A stretch of 64,000 nucleotides of DNA from an uncultured Lachnospiraceae bacterium (GTDB lineage: Bacteria; Bacillota; Clostridia; Lachnospirales; Lachnospiraceae), in NCBI GenBank assembly GCA_934438085.1, contig CAKSBC010000001.1:179235-243234 (forward strand). Reading direction: 5' to 3'. Under the pieces are notes generated by a model, which was not told the origin of the DNA, did no database searches, and was given only the letters and a program-made list of their open reading frames with translations. This document shows positions 43,035 to 51,325 of this stretch, in pieces (positions within the stretch are counted from its first letter, which is position 1; every line of letters begins with the position of its first letter). A program made the translations under genes and the position numbers.

Positions 43035-44567
43035 TCAATAGTCTTCAGAAAGCTCGAACTTCTCAAGATTTGCAAGACGCTCCTTGTAAGAGGTATCATA
43101 TGCTTCCTCAAATCTTGCTTCCTTCTGCATAGCCTTAAGTGCTGCTGTAGAATTCTTAAGCGCTGCAATTGTTCCTGCACCTGAAAGGCATCCGCCAGGA
43201 CAAGCCATTCCCTCAAGGAGGTATCCGTTATACTTTCCGGCCTTTGCAAGCTGAAGCATCTGACGGCAGTTCTGAAGTCCGTCAGCACTCATGGTCTTGA
43301 TCTCGATATTAGGATCAATACGCTTAGCTGCCTTAACAACAGCTGCTGCAACTCCGCCTGCAGCTGCAAATCCACGACCATCAGCAGAAGCCTTCTCAAG
43401 AGTATCAATATCATCCGGAAGGAAGTCAAAGCTTACACCTTTTGCCTCGAACATGCCGGCAACTTCCTCGAAGGTAAGAACGAAGTCAACATAGCTTCTG
43501 ATAGTACGACGGCTTGCCTCAAGCTTCTTAGCTGAGCATGGTCCTACGAATACGATCTTGCAGTTAGGCTCCTTTTCTTTAAGCAGACGAGCTGTAAGTA
43601 CCATAGGTGTAAGTGCCATTGAAATGCACTTTGCCTGCTCAGGGAACATCTTCTTTGCCATCATTGACCAAGCAGGACAGCATGATGTAGCCATGAACGG
43701 AAGCTTCTCAGGAACTTCCTTTATGAAGTCCTGTGCCTCTTCAACGGTGCAGAGATCGGCTCCGATAGCAACCTCTCTCATATCTGTAAATCCAAGCTCC
43801 TTGAATGCTGCTGCAAGCTTCTCATTCTGAAGTCCCTTGAACTGACCTGCGATTGCAGGAGCAACTATAGCATAAACAGGAGTATTAGCATCCTTAATAG
43901 CTGTTATTGTCTGATAGATCTGTCCCTTATCGACGATTGCTCCGAAAGGACAGTTTACAAGACACTGACCGCAGGAAACGCACTTCATGTAATCAATATC
44001 AGCTCTTCCCTTATCATCTGAATGGATAGCTCCCATTCCGCATGCCTTCATACATGGTCTTTCCATCTTGATGATTGCATGATACTGACAAGCGTCAACG
44101 CACTTTCCGCACTTTACGCACTTCTCCTGATCGATATGTGATCTGCCGTGCACCATGCTAATAGCATGCATAGGACAGACTTCCTTACATGGATGCTCAA
44201 TACATCCCTGACATCCGTCAGATACACGAACCTGTTTCTCAGGACAAGCATTGCAGGCAAACTTAATTACATTGATGAGAGGTGCCTCATAATACTTCTC
44301 TGCAATAGCACTGGCCTCAATGTTATCTGTAATCTTTCCAAACTCATCAGCATTTCTTACTGAAAGTCCCATAGCTGCACGTATACGCTCACCAACGATA
44401 GCTCTCTCAATGAATACATTAGCTCTGTACTCCGCATCTTCACCCGGGATGATCTTGTACGGAAGCTCATCGATCTTGTCAAGGTCAGTTCCCTCATAAG
44501 CCATTCTTGCAACTTCTACGAATACCTCATGACGGAGTCTTGTTTTTGAAGAATCAATTCCTCTCAT
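43035..44567 (-). CDS. Monomeric [FeFe] hydrogenase
   Basis: The 510-residue protein has a Cys-rich ferredoxin region (about 95-225) with several CxxCxxC...CP motifs (CQGCIEHPCKEVCP, CVKCGKCVDAC, CVSCGQCLVNCP), then the H-cluster domain. The three H-cluster motifs are TSCCPAW (L1), GPCSAKKLEA (L2) and MACPGGCLSG (L3). It would evolve or oxidise H2 with ferredoxin. L2 has Gly where well-studied enzymes have Met, and the N-terminus lacks the [2Fe-2S] domain, resembling group B or CpIII-like enzymes. Maturases HydEFG are not in the window. Confidence 0.9.
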   Translation of the reverse strand: MRGIDSSKTRLRHEVFVEVARMAYEGTDLDKIDELPYKIIPGEDAEYRANVFIERAIVGERIRAAMGLSVRNADEFGKITDNIEASAIAEKYYEAPLINVIKFACNACPEKQVRVSDGCQGCIEHPCKEVCPMHAISMVHGRSHIDQEKCVKCGKCVDACQYHAIIKMERPCMKACGMGAIHSDDKGRADIDYMKCVSCGQCLVNCPFGAIVDKGQIYQTITAIKDANTPVYAIVAPAIAGQFKGLQNEKLAAAFKELGFTDMREVAIGADLCTVEEAQDFIKEVPEKLPFMATSCCPAWSMMAKKMFPEQAKCISMALTPMVLTARLLKEKEPNCKIVFVGPCSAKKLEASRRTIRSYVDFVLTFEEVAGMFEAKGVSFDFLPDDIDTLEKASADGRGFAAAGGVAAAVVKAAKRIDPNIEIKTMSADGLQNCRQMLQLAKAGKYNGYLLEGMACPGGCLSGAGTIAALKNSTAALKAMQKEARFEEAYDTSYKERLANLEKFELSEDY

Positions 44568-44644
44568 AGTTTCCTCCTGATTTATATGTATTATTCCACA
44601 ATAATTCCATATTAAAAATGTATATTTAAACTCTATTTATAATA

Positions 44645-44694
44645 AAGAAAAACCGCGGTTATTTCAAGCTGTATAGAGCCTGTTGCCGCGGTTT
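44645..44694 (-). terminator. Terminator after the AGCS symporter gene
   Basis: AAACCGCGG and CCGCGGTTT form a 9-bp stem with a 27-nt loop; TTTCTTTATT follows on the minus strand. Confidence 0.75.
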
Positions 44695-44742
44695 ATTTTA
44701 AAATTTTGAAAATTTCAGAAGTATGAAGTTTCTCTTTTGTTA

Positions 44743-46278
44743 TTACTTTCCTGCTTTTTTATCCCATACCTCAAGCTCCATGCCGGCAACCTCAGATGTA
44801 TAGAGTGTTCCGTCATTCTTTTCAAAATGCTTTGTGGCATTTAATACATGCTTAAAGCCGATATAAAGAAGCGGTATGTTGCAGTATGCGATAAGAATAT
44901 TCGCAAAATCAGAAAGATCCCAAAGTGATCCGAGATCCATACCTGCTATACTTGTCATGCAGCCGAATGCGATAACTACAAGGCAAAGGATCCTGATAAC
45001 TGCGATGAAGCTCTTGCTCTCTGAAATACGGTTTGCGCATATCTCTGTGAATGACATAAATCCAAGCAATGTTGAGAATGCAAAAAGTCCGAAGCATACA
45101 GATACAAGCAGTGAAACAGCTGCATTAAATGCTGTTCCCGGTGTAAGCTCAGCAACCGAAGCTACGAATTTAGGAAGCTTTCCGAGCTCAAACCATGCTT
45201 CTGCATTATCTGTAAGCCAAACATGTCCCATAATAACAACAAAGGCTGTAAGTGTACAAATAACGATAGTATCAAGGAATACACCTATAGACTGAACACA
45301 GCCCTGATCACAAGGATGCTTTGCATCTGATGCTGCAGCTGCCATTGTGATGGTACCCTGTCCTGCCTCATTACTCATAAGGCCTCTCTTAACACCCTGA
45401 ACAAGTGCTATACCGAAGGCTCCGCCGAATACAGCCTCAGGCTTAAATGCCTGTGTAAATACTGCATAGAAGAACCAAGGAATACGGTTAAAGTTGACAA
45501 TTACAAGAACTATAACAGTAAGGATATAAATAACTGCCATAACAGGAACTACAACATCTGTAACTCTTGTGACCTGCTTGATTCCACCGAAGGAAATAAT
45601 TGCTACTGTAATAAGAAGTATTACGAAGCTTACCCAGTAGAGCATTGAGTTTGTATCGATCGCATGACCGCTTACAGTCTCTCCTATCTGGCCTACGGCA
45701 GAAATCGTATTGAAGCCCTGTGCCGGGAAGCATAAAAGCGCATAAACAATATAAAGCACTGAAAGGAATATACCTACGCCTACAGAACCTCCCAAAAGCT
45801 TTCTTCCGTAGAATGAAAGACCTCCGACATACTCATCGTCCTTCTTTTCCTTGAATATCTGTGCAAGTGTTGCTTCGGTATATGATGTAGCCATTCCGAA
45901 GAATGCTGATATCCACATCCATAAAAGTGCTCCCGGTCCTCCGACAGATATGGCACCTGTAACGCCGAGAATATTACCCGGACCGACTCTCATAGCTGTA
46001 GAAAGGAAGAAGGCTGCAAGAGGTGATATACCCATCTGTGTCTTCTTGCTGTTCTTTAAGACTTCAATTCCGTATTTAAATTTACGAATCTGGATAAAAC
46101 GAAGTCTGCATGTGAAATATATGCCCGATCCTATAAGAAGGATTATAGCCAATGAGAAATTTCCTAAAATAGGTATATTGGCATACCAATCGAAATTCGT
46201 CGGAAAGTCCCAGAACAGATCTGAAACCACCTGAATCTTTCCGCAAACAGCGTTAATAATGTCAAAAATTGCCTGCAT
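44743..46278 (-). CDS. Na+:alanine/glycine symporter (AGCS family)
   Basis: From the ATG at 46278 (GGAGGGAG upstream) the protein is 511 residues with about 11 hydrophobic helices. Family landmarks include MRVGPGNILGVTGAISVGGPGALLW (read as two adjoining segments), ATSYTEATLAQIFKEK, and GLMSNEAGQGTITMAAAASD. AGCS carriers import alanine or glycine with Na+. The extra 44 residues of the longest frame are not preceded by a ribosome site and are unlikely. It is monocistronic. Confidence 0.9.
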   Translation of the reverse strand: MQAIFDIINAVCGKIQVVSDLFWDFPTNFDWYANIPILGNFSLAIILLIGSGIYFTCRLRFIQIRKFKYGIEVLKNSKKTQMGISPLAAFFLSTAMRVGPGNILGVTGAISVGGPGALLWMWISAFFGMATSYTEATLAQIFKEKKDDEYVGGLSFYGRKLLGGSVGVGIFLSVLYIVYALLCFPAQGFNTISAVGQIGETVSGHAIDTNSMLYWVSFVILLITVAIISFGGIKQVTRVTDVVVPVMAVIYILTVIVLVIVNFNRIPWFFYAVFTQAFKPEAVFGGAFGIALVQGVKRGLMSNEAGQGTITMAAAASDAKHPCDQGCVQSIGVFLDTIVICTLTAFVVIMGHVWLTDNAEAWFELGKLPKFVASVAELTPGTAFNAAVSLLVSVCFGLFAFSTLLGFMSFTEICANRISESKSFIAVIRILCLVVIAFGCMTSIAGMDLGSLWDLSDFANILIAYCNIPLLYIGFKHVLNATKHFEKNDGTLYTSEVAGMELEVWDKKAGK

Positions 46279-46437
46279 TAATAAACTCCCTCCAAATAAA
46301 TAATCTTGCCTATAAAAGGTCAATTCGTGCCGCATTTTAGGCACTATAAGTCTTTCCGTTCGTGCATAATCAAAAAATATTATACATAAACGAGCCGGTC
46401 TTACAAGCAATTTAAAAGAATATTTAATTTTTCATAA

Positions 46438-46468
46438 GAAAAGAGCAGATACTTTAAATATCTGCTCT
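46438..46468 (-). terminator. Terminator after kdgT
   Basis: AGAGCAGATA and TATCTGCTCT form a 10-bp stem; TTTTCTTATG follows on the minus strand. Confidence 0.8.
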
Positions 46469-46500
46469 CACACACCATAAAATGTGGTTATGTCTGATAA

Positions 46501-47460
46501 TTATGCCTTTGCGGCACGCTTCTTCTCCTCTATCTTGTGAAGATAAGATACAAGGATAGGGCAAAGGATAGCTGTAACGATGATTGCAGCTGTGATCTGT
46601 GCTGTAGCAGCCTCTGATACTGCAAGAAGGCTTGCGTCTGCTGCTGCAACTGCTGCAGGTGTAGCTGCTGCGTTACCTGCTGTTGTACCGATAGCACCAC
46701 CGACTTCCGGATAATCCATCTTGAGAAGCTTGTAAACAAGGTATCCTAAAAGACCTGTAATAAGAGTACAAGCAATACCGAGGATAATACCAGGAGCTCC
46801 TGCCTTGAAGAGGTTCATGATGTTAAGACCTGCTCCAAGAGGGAATGCGAAGAAAGGTATTGTCATTGTTGCACCAGGTGCACAGAACTTACGGATGTCC
46901 TCATCAAGGTTACCCATTATGATACCGATGATGATAGGAAGAACGCATCCTACAAGTGTAGCAAGCGGAATCTTTGCAACGCCGGCAGCACCTAAAGCTA
47001 CCATTGTGAAGAAAGGTCCGTCGTTGATTGAAAGGATCGATACAGCACCTACGTCTGTAGCATCACCGAACTCACCTGCAAGTGAAGCGTAAAGTCCGCC
47101 GTTTGAGTTTGCAAGAGCACCTACGATAGCAAGTGTTGAAAGTCCGAGGAAACCATTCTCACCGAAAAGGTGTCCGCAAATAAGTCCTACTGCGATACCT
47201 GCAAGTACCTTAACTGCTGTGATAACAACACCCTTGTAAAGAGCAACTCCGGCACGCTTTACATCGATAGTAGTAGCATTACAGAAAAGGAACATAGCAA
47301 GGATAGGCATAGCACCTGTCTTCCAAAGATGTGTTGTGAATGTGCCGTCAAACTCGGTCCAGAGATATCCTCCGAAGCATGTGTTGATGATTGCGCCGAG
47401 TAAAAGCGGAACTACCATCAGTCCTCCAGGTATCTTCTTGATTGACTTTAAAATAGGCAT
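46501..47460 (-). CDS. kdgT: 2-keto-3-deoxygluconate permease family transporter
   Basis: The 319-residue protein matches KdgT from its start (KKIPGGLMVVPLLLGAIINT) through ten hydrophobic segments with the characteristic ALANSNGGLYASL and GGAIGTTAGNAAATPAAVA. KdgT carries 2-keto-3-deoxygluconate or related sugar acids with protons. It lies 97 bp downstream of a LarA-family racemase in the same direction, so the true substrate may be the racemase's substrate or product rather than KDG. A GGGGAG ribosome site precedes the ATG. Confidence 0.9.
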   Translation of the reverse strand: MPILKSIKKIPGGLMVVPLLLGAIINTCFGGYLWTEFDGTFTTHLWKTGAMPILAMFLFCNATTIDVKRAGVALYKGVVITAVKVLAGIAVGLICGHLFGENGFLGLSTLAIVGALANSNGGLYASLAGEFGDATDVGAVSILSINDGPFFTMVALGAAGVAKIPLATLVGCVLPIIIGIIMGNLDEDIRKFCAPGATMTIPFFAFPLGAGLNIMNLFKAGAPGIILGIACTLITGLLGYLVYKLLKMDYPEVGGAIGTTAGNAAATPAAVAAADASLLAVSEAATAQITAAIIVTAILCPILVSYLHKIEEKKRAAKA

Positions 47461-47557
47461 AATAAACTCCCCTCTAAAAAATAATTCTTTATTACTTCAG
47501 AATCCTATATCCCAAAGGTTTCAGCCTCCGGGATACAGGTCTGCTGTAATCATTAGA

Positions 47558-48835
47558 TCACTCTTTAACTATAACTGATACTCCGTCTGGAATAACTGTT
47601 ACCTTGTAATCAGGCTTATTAACGATAGCCTTAGCCTTCTCGAGTGCTTCCTCCATGCTGTGAGCAGGGATCATATGAAGGTCTTCTACTAACTGATCAT
47701 CGCAAGATGAAATAAAGATTACCTGAGCCTTAAGAAGAAGTCTTGCGAAAATCTGTGACTGCCACTGGTCGATAATAGTATCCTCAGGCTTTGTGTCAAG
47801 GAAGGTCTGCATCATACGGTTAAGATCCTTCTCATCACGGAATGTTTCATGGAAATACTTTCCGCCGTGTCCGTCAGCTGCCTTTGAAAGCATGATGATA
47901 ACTCCGCCCTTATTAACGGTAGCCTCAGCTGCTGTCATTCCCTTTACTGACTGATAGATATTCTGATCAAGCGGATATCCTCCGTTTGTTGAGATAACGA
48001 TATCAGCAGGAATAGCGTCTACCTGGCACTTTGACTTAAGGAATTCACGTCCTACTCTGTGCGCAAGATCACAGTCACCTGATACGCAGAAGATAGGGTC
48101 ATGCTTAGCATCGATAACTACGTTGACAACGAAATCAAGTCTTGCTGCTCTTGCTGCATAAAGCATGTCATTGTGGACAGGGTTGCCATCAACAACTCCT
48201 GTTCTTGCATGCTCACTTGCAATGAAGCCTGCGTTATGGTTGTACATAACTGTCTCACGGCTTGCAATACCAGGAAGGATGCTCTTACGTCCGCCTGAGA
48301 AGCCTGCAAAGAAGTGAGGCTCGATAAAGCCTTCAGCTACAAGAAGATCAGCCTCATAAGCAAGCTTGTTGATGATGAGGTTTCCTCCTGAAGGAAGCTT
48401 TCCGATATAAACTAAGTTATCCTTGTCATCACAGTCATGAACAACGATCTTCTCATGCTCAAAGATCTCGTCGCCGAACTTAGCTCTGATCTCATCCTGA
48501 GTTGTTGCACGATGAAGTCCTGTAGAAATAAGGATAGTAATATCTGCATCCGGATTTCCCTTGCGGATCTCAGCAAGAAGAAGCGGCATAATGATATGGC
48601 TCGGTACAGGTCTTGTATGGTCAGAAGAAATAACTACGATCTTCTTCTTTCCTACTGCCATATCGCAGAGTCTTGGAGTTCCGATCGGATGCTCAAGAGA
48701 TTCCTGAACAAGCTCAGCACCGCTCTTTGGGGCCTTATAGCTGTGAAGCTCCGATACAAGTACACCTGCAAGATGCTCATCTTCGATCTTAGCAGTAAGC
48801 TTTTCCTTACCGTAAGGCAGCATAAATTCTTTCAT
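47558..48835 (-). CDS. larA: LarA-family nickel-pincer racemase/epimerase
   Basis: The 425-residue protein belongs to the LarA family (DUF2088). SSDHTRPVP binds the cofactor region; GLHRATT, the Lys/His set in EPHFFAGFSGGRKSILPGIA and YNHNAG correspond to the active site and the nickel-pincer nucleotide anchor. LarA enzymes racemise lactate or epimerise other 2-hydroxy acids by hydride transfer. Because the operon partner is a sugar-acid permease, a longer hydroxy acid such as an aldonate is a plausible substrate. The cofactor genes larB, larC and larE are not in the window. ATG at 48835 has AAAGGAG 10 nt upstream. Confidence 0.85.
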   Translation of the reverse strand: MKEFMLPYGKEKLTAKIEDEHLAGVLVSELHSYKAPKSGAELVQESLEHPIGTPRLCDMAVGKKKIVVISSDHTRPVPSHIIMPLLLAEIRKGNPDADITILISTGLHRATTQDEIRAKFGDEIFEHEKIVVHDCDDKDNLVYIGKLPSGGNLIINKLAYEADLLVAEGFIEPHFFAGFSGGRKSILPGIASRETVMYNHNAGFIASEHARTGVVDGNPVHNDMLYAARAARLDFVVNVVIDAKHDPIFCVSGDCDLAHRVGREFLKSKCQVDAIPADIVISTNGGYPLDQNIYQSVKGMTAAEATVNKGGVIIMLSKAADGHGGKYFHETFRDEKDLNRMMQTFLDTKPEDTIIDQWQSQIFARLLLKAQVIFISSCDDQLVEDLHMIPAHSMEEALEKAKAIVNKPDYKVTVIPDGVSVIVKE

Positions 48836-48881
48836 GATCAATCTGCTCCTTTCATTTTAGCAAACGATATTTAAGTATATC

Positions 48882-48946
48882 AGAACTGCATTCGATCTTT
48901 CGGCTCACTGCAAGCACAAAATATCGACTTTACAATGCAGAGTTCT
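48882..48946 (-). promoter_or_regulatory. Structured leader hairpin upstream of larA
   Basis: On the minus strand AGAACT, TGCATT and TCGAT pair with ATCGA, AATGCA and AGTTCT, giving an interrupted stem of about 17 bp about 50 nt before the larA start. It lies between the sigma-54 promoter and the gene, so it would be transcribed. Confidence 0.45.
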
Positions 48947-49025
48947 AACAGCTTAATTTTATTTAATTTTTCTCCGCATTTCAACACTTAAATACACGAT
49001 TGTCATCATATTTCTTATAGAAATT

Positions 49026-49044
49026 ACAGCAATATTTGTGCCAA
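49026..49044 (-). promoter_or_regulatory. Sigma-54 (RpoN) promoter of larA-kdgT
   Basis: The minus strand reads TTGGCACAAATATTGCTGT: the GG and GC dinucleotides are separated by exactly 10 bp, matching TGGCAC-N5-TTGCW. Upstream, TGACA occurs three times at 11-12 bp spacing (49099-49127), a possible activator-binding region. The rest of 48836-49224 shows no gene. Confidence 0.7.
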
Positions 49045-49224
49045 TTTGCTGCAGCTTTATCTGCAGTCTCTGTTTTCAGTTCTGTTTAAGTCCTGAAATG
49101 TCATTTTTACTGTCAATTTTTTGTCAAATAATATTACGATTTAATGATTTTTTTGTTCGATTTATTACATTTATTTTACATTCAGAATATCATGTAACTG
49201 TATTTATTTGAATCATTTTTTTGC

Positions 49225-49283
49225 ATTAAAAAGGCTGTGTTTCATTTTATTACTTCATTGGTAACATATTGAAACACAGCCTT
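49225..49283 (-). terminator. Terminator after thrS
   Basis: AAGGCTGTGTTTCA (49231-49244) and TGAAACACAGCCTT (49270-49283) are exact inverted copies (14 bp); TTTTTAATG follows on the minus strand. Confidence 0.85.
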
Positions 49284-49356
49284 ATTGTATTTATTTACTT
49301 TTAATCATTTTCTGATCAGGTAAGTCTTTTAACCAGCTATGTATGCAATGATCAAA

Positions 49357-51132
49357 TCACTTTGCTGCAGCAGGATTTACCTTCTTTGTACGGATCTCTT
49401 CCTTAAGCATTTCGCAGAACTCTTCCATAGATACTGTGGTTGAATCCTGTTCTCCGTGAAGTCTGTAGCTTACAGTCTTAGCTCCTGCCTCATTCTTACC
49501 TAAAACTACAAGATAAGGAACCTTGGCGATCTGAGCCTCTCTGATACGGTAGCCAAGCTTTTCTGCTCTGTCATCAAGCTCAACTCTTATACGATTCTCA
49601 TAGAGATAGTCATAGAGCTCCTGTGCATAAGCATTGATCTCTTCATCCTCATTCTTAACAGGAAGGATCATTACCTGTGTAGGCATGAGCCAAAGCGGAA
49701 GGTTTCCCTTTGTCTCCTCAAGGATGTATGCCATGAATCTGTCAAGTGATCCTAAGATAGCTCTGTGAAGAACTACAGGAGTCTGCTTATTTCCTTCCTT
49801 ATCTACATATGTAAGGTTGAACTTTGCAGGGAGGCAGAAGTCAAGCTGGCAGGTTGAAAGAGTATACTCATTTCCTACAGCAGGCTTAACATTTACATCA
49901 AGCTTAGGTCCGTAGAAGGCCGCCTCACCTATCTCTTCCGTATACTCGATTCCGAGATCATCAAGAACTCTTCTGAGCGCATTCTCGGCATTGTCCCACA
50001 TCTCATCGTCATCGTGGTATTTAACCTTATCCTCAGGATCTCTGAGTGAAAGCACACAACGGAAATCCGTGATATTGAAATCCTTGTAAACATCGAATAT
50101 AAGGTCAACTACCTTGCCGAACTCGTCCTCGATCTGCTCAGGTGTAACAAACAGATGAGCATCATTCTGACAGAAATGTCTTCCTCTTTCGATTCCCTTT
50201 AAGGTTCCGCTGGCCTCAAAACGGAAATCGTGCGCAATCTCACCTATACGAATAGGAAGATCCTTATATGAATGCATACGGTTAGCATATATCATCATAT
50301 GATGAGGGCAGTTCATCGGACGAAGTACAAATGACTCTCCCTCAACTTCCATTGCAGGGAACATATTATCCTTATAATGATCCCAGTGGCCTGAAGTCTT
50401 GTAAAGATTAACTGTACCTACGCAAGGAGTCATTACATGCTTGTAGCCAAGCTTTCTCTCCTTGTTCTTTATGTAATTCTCAAGCTCCTGCCAAACGATA
50501 TATCCCTTAGGAAGGAACATAGGAAGTCCGCGTCCTACAAGATCATCGTTCATGAAGAGCTGCATTTCCTTGCCGATCTTTCTGTGATCACGCTCTTTTG
50601 CTTCTTCAAGAAGCTTTAAATGCTCCTCAAGCTCTTCCGGTGTAGGGAAGCAGACTCCATAGATACGCTGCATTACATGATTGTTTGCATCGCCCTTCCA
50701 ATAAACACCTGAATACTTAAGAAGCTTGAAGTTTTTGCAGAGCTTTGTATTGTCAACGTGAGGTCCGCGGCAAAGATCTGTGAAATCTCCCTGTGTATAT
50801 ACGGTAATATTGCCGTCCTCAAGTCCGTTTATAAGGTCAAGCTTGTACATGTCATCCTTGAAGAATTCAAGTGCATCAGCCTTTGACATTTCACGACGTA
50901 CGATCTTCTTGCCTTCCTTGCAGCACTTCTTCATTTCCTTCTCTATTGCTGCGATGGTCTCATCATTAACCGGAGTGTCTCCGAGATCGACATCATAATA
51001 AAAACCTTCCTTTACTACAGGCCCTACCCAAAACTTTGCCTGAGGGTAAAGACGCTTTATAGCCTGGGCCATTACATGAGCGCAGGAATGGTTAAGCGTA
51101 TTAAGTCTCTCATCGTTCTTAAAATCAACCAT
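49357..51132 (-). CDS. thrS: Threonyl-tRNA synthetase lacking the TGS domain
   Basis: The 591-residue enzyme begins directly with the editing-domain region (LNTLNHSCAHVMAQAIKRLYP; the zinc-like HxxxH and later DFTDLCRGPHV). The class II catalytic core follows: motif 2 near FRFEASGTLKG, zinc ligands in MNCPHH, QNDAH and VVLHRAILGS, motif 3 in HRAILGSLDRF. The anticodon-binding domain ends the protein. Standard ThrS is about 640 residues with an N-terminal TGS domain; it is absent here, and the promoter at 51199 leaves no room for it. It charges tRNA-Thr. No T-box leader is visible. Confidence 0.95.
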   Translation of the reverse strand: MVDFKNDERLNTLNHSCAHVMAQAIKRLYPQAKFWVGPVVKEGFYYDVDLGDTPVNDETIAAIEKEMKKCCKEGKKIVRREMSKADALEFFKDDMYKLDLINGLEDGNITVYTQGDFTDLCRGPHVDNTKLCKNFKLLKYSGVYWKGDANNHVMQRIYGVCFPTPEELEEHLKLLEEAKERDHRKIGKEMQLFMNDDLVGRGLPMFLPKGYIVWQELENYIKNKERKLGYKHVMTPCVGTVNLYKTSGHWDHYKDNMFPAMEVEGESFVLRPMNCPHHMMIYANRMHSYKDLPIRIGEIAHDFRFEASGTLKGIERGRHFCQNDAHLFVTPEQIEDEFGKVVDLIFDVYKDFNITDFRCVLSLRDPEDKVKYHDDDEMWDNAENALRRVLDDLGIEYTEEIGEAAFYGPKLDVNVKPAVGNEYTLSTCQLDFCLPAKFNLTYVDKEGNKQTPVVLHRAILGSLDRFMAYILEETKGNLPLWLMPTQVMILPVKNEDEEINAYAQELYDYLYENRIRVELDDRAEKLGYRIREAQIAKVPYLVVLGKNEAGAKTVSYRLHGEQDSTTVSMEEFCEMLKEEIRTKKVNPAAAK

Positions 51133-51198
51133 TTTATTTTCTCCCCTGGTTAAAAATTTTATATGTAAATATTTTATATTTGCAATACATAGAATTTT

Positions 51199-51227
51199 AT
51201 TATAAGCCTAAAATTCGGTTTTGTACA
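51199..51227 (-). promoter_or_regulatory. Promoter of thrS
   Basis: TGTACA (51222-51227) and TATAAT (51199-51204) are 17 bp apart on the minus strand. GAATTTTA and TAAAATTC form an inverted repeat around the -10. The leader is only about 60 nt. Confidence 0.65.
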
Positions 51228-51325
51228 CTAACTGATTAATTAATTAAGCTTATTATCAGCCTTATGCACGGTTTTTATTTTCATTTTCCCTGATATACTG
51301 TTTCTATTTTTCGTTTCTGCCATAT

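Noticed and set aside
48118..48309. 63-residue minus-strand open frame rich in Gln
   Set aside because: It is a shadow frame inside larA.
51133..51325. T-box leader for thrS
   Set aside because: No T-box core (TGGNACCGCG-like) and no specifier stem; the leader is only about 60 nt.
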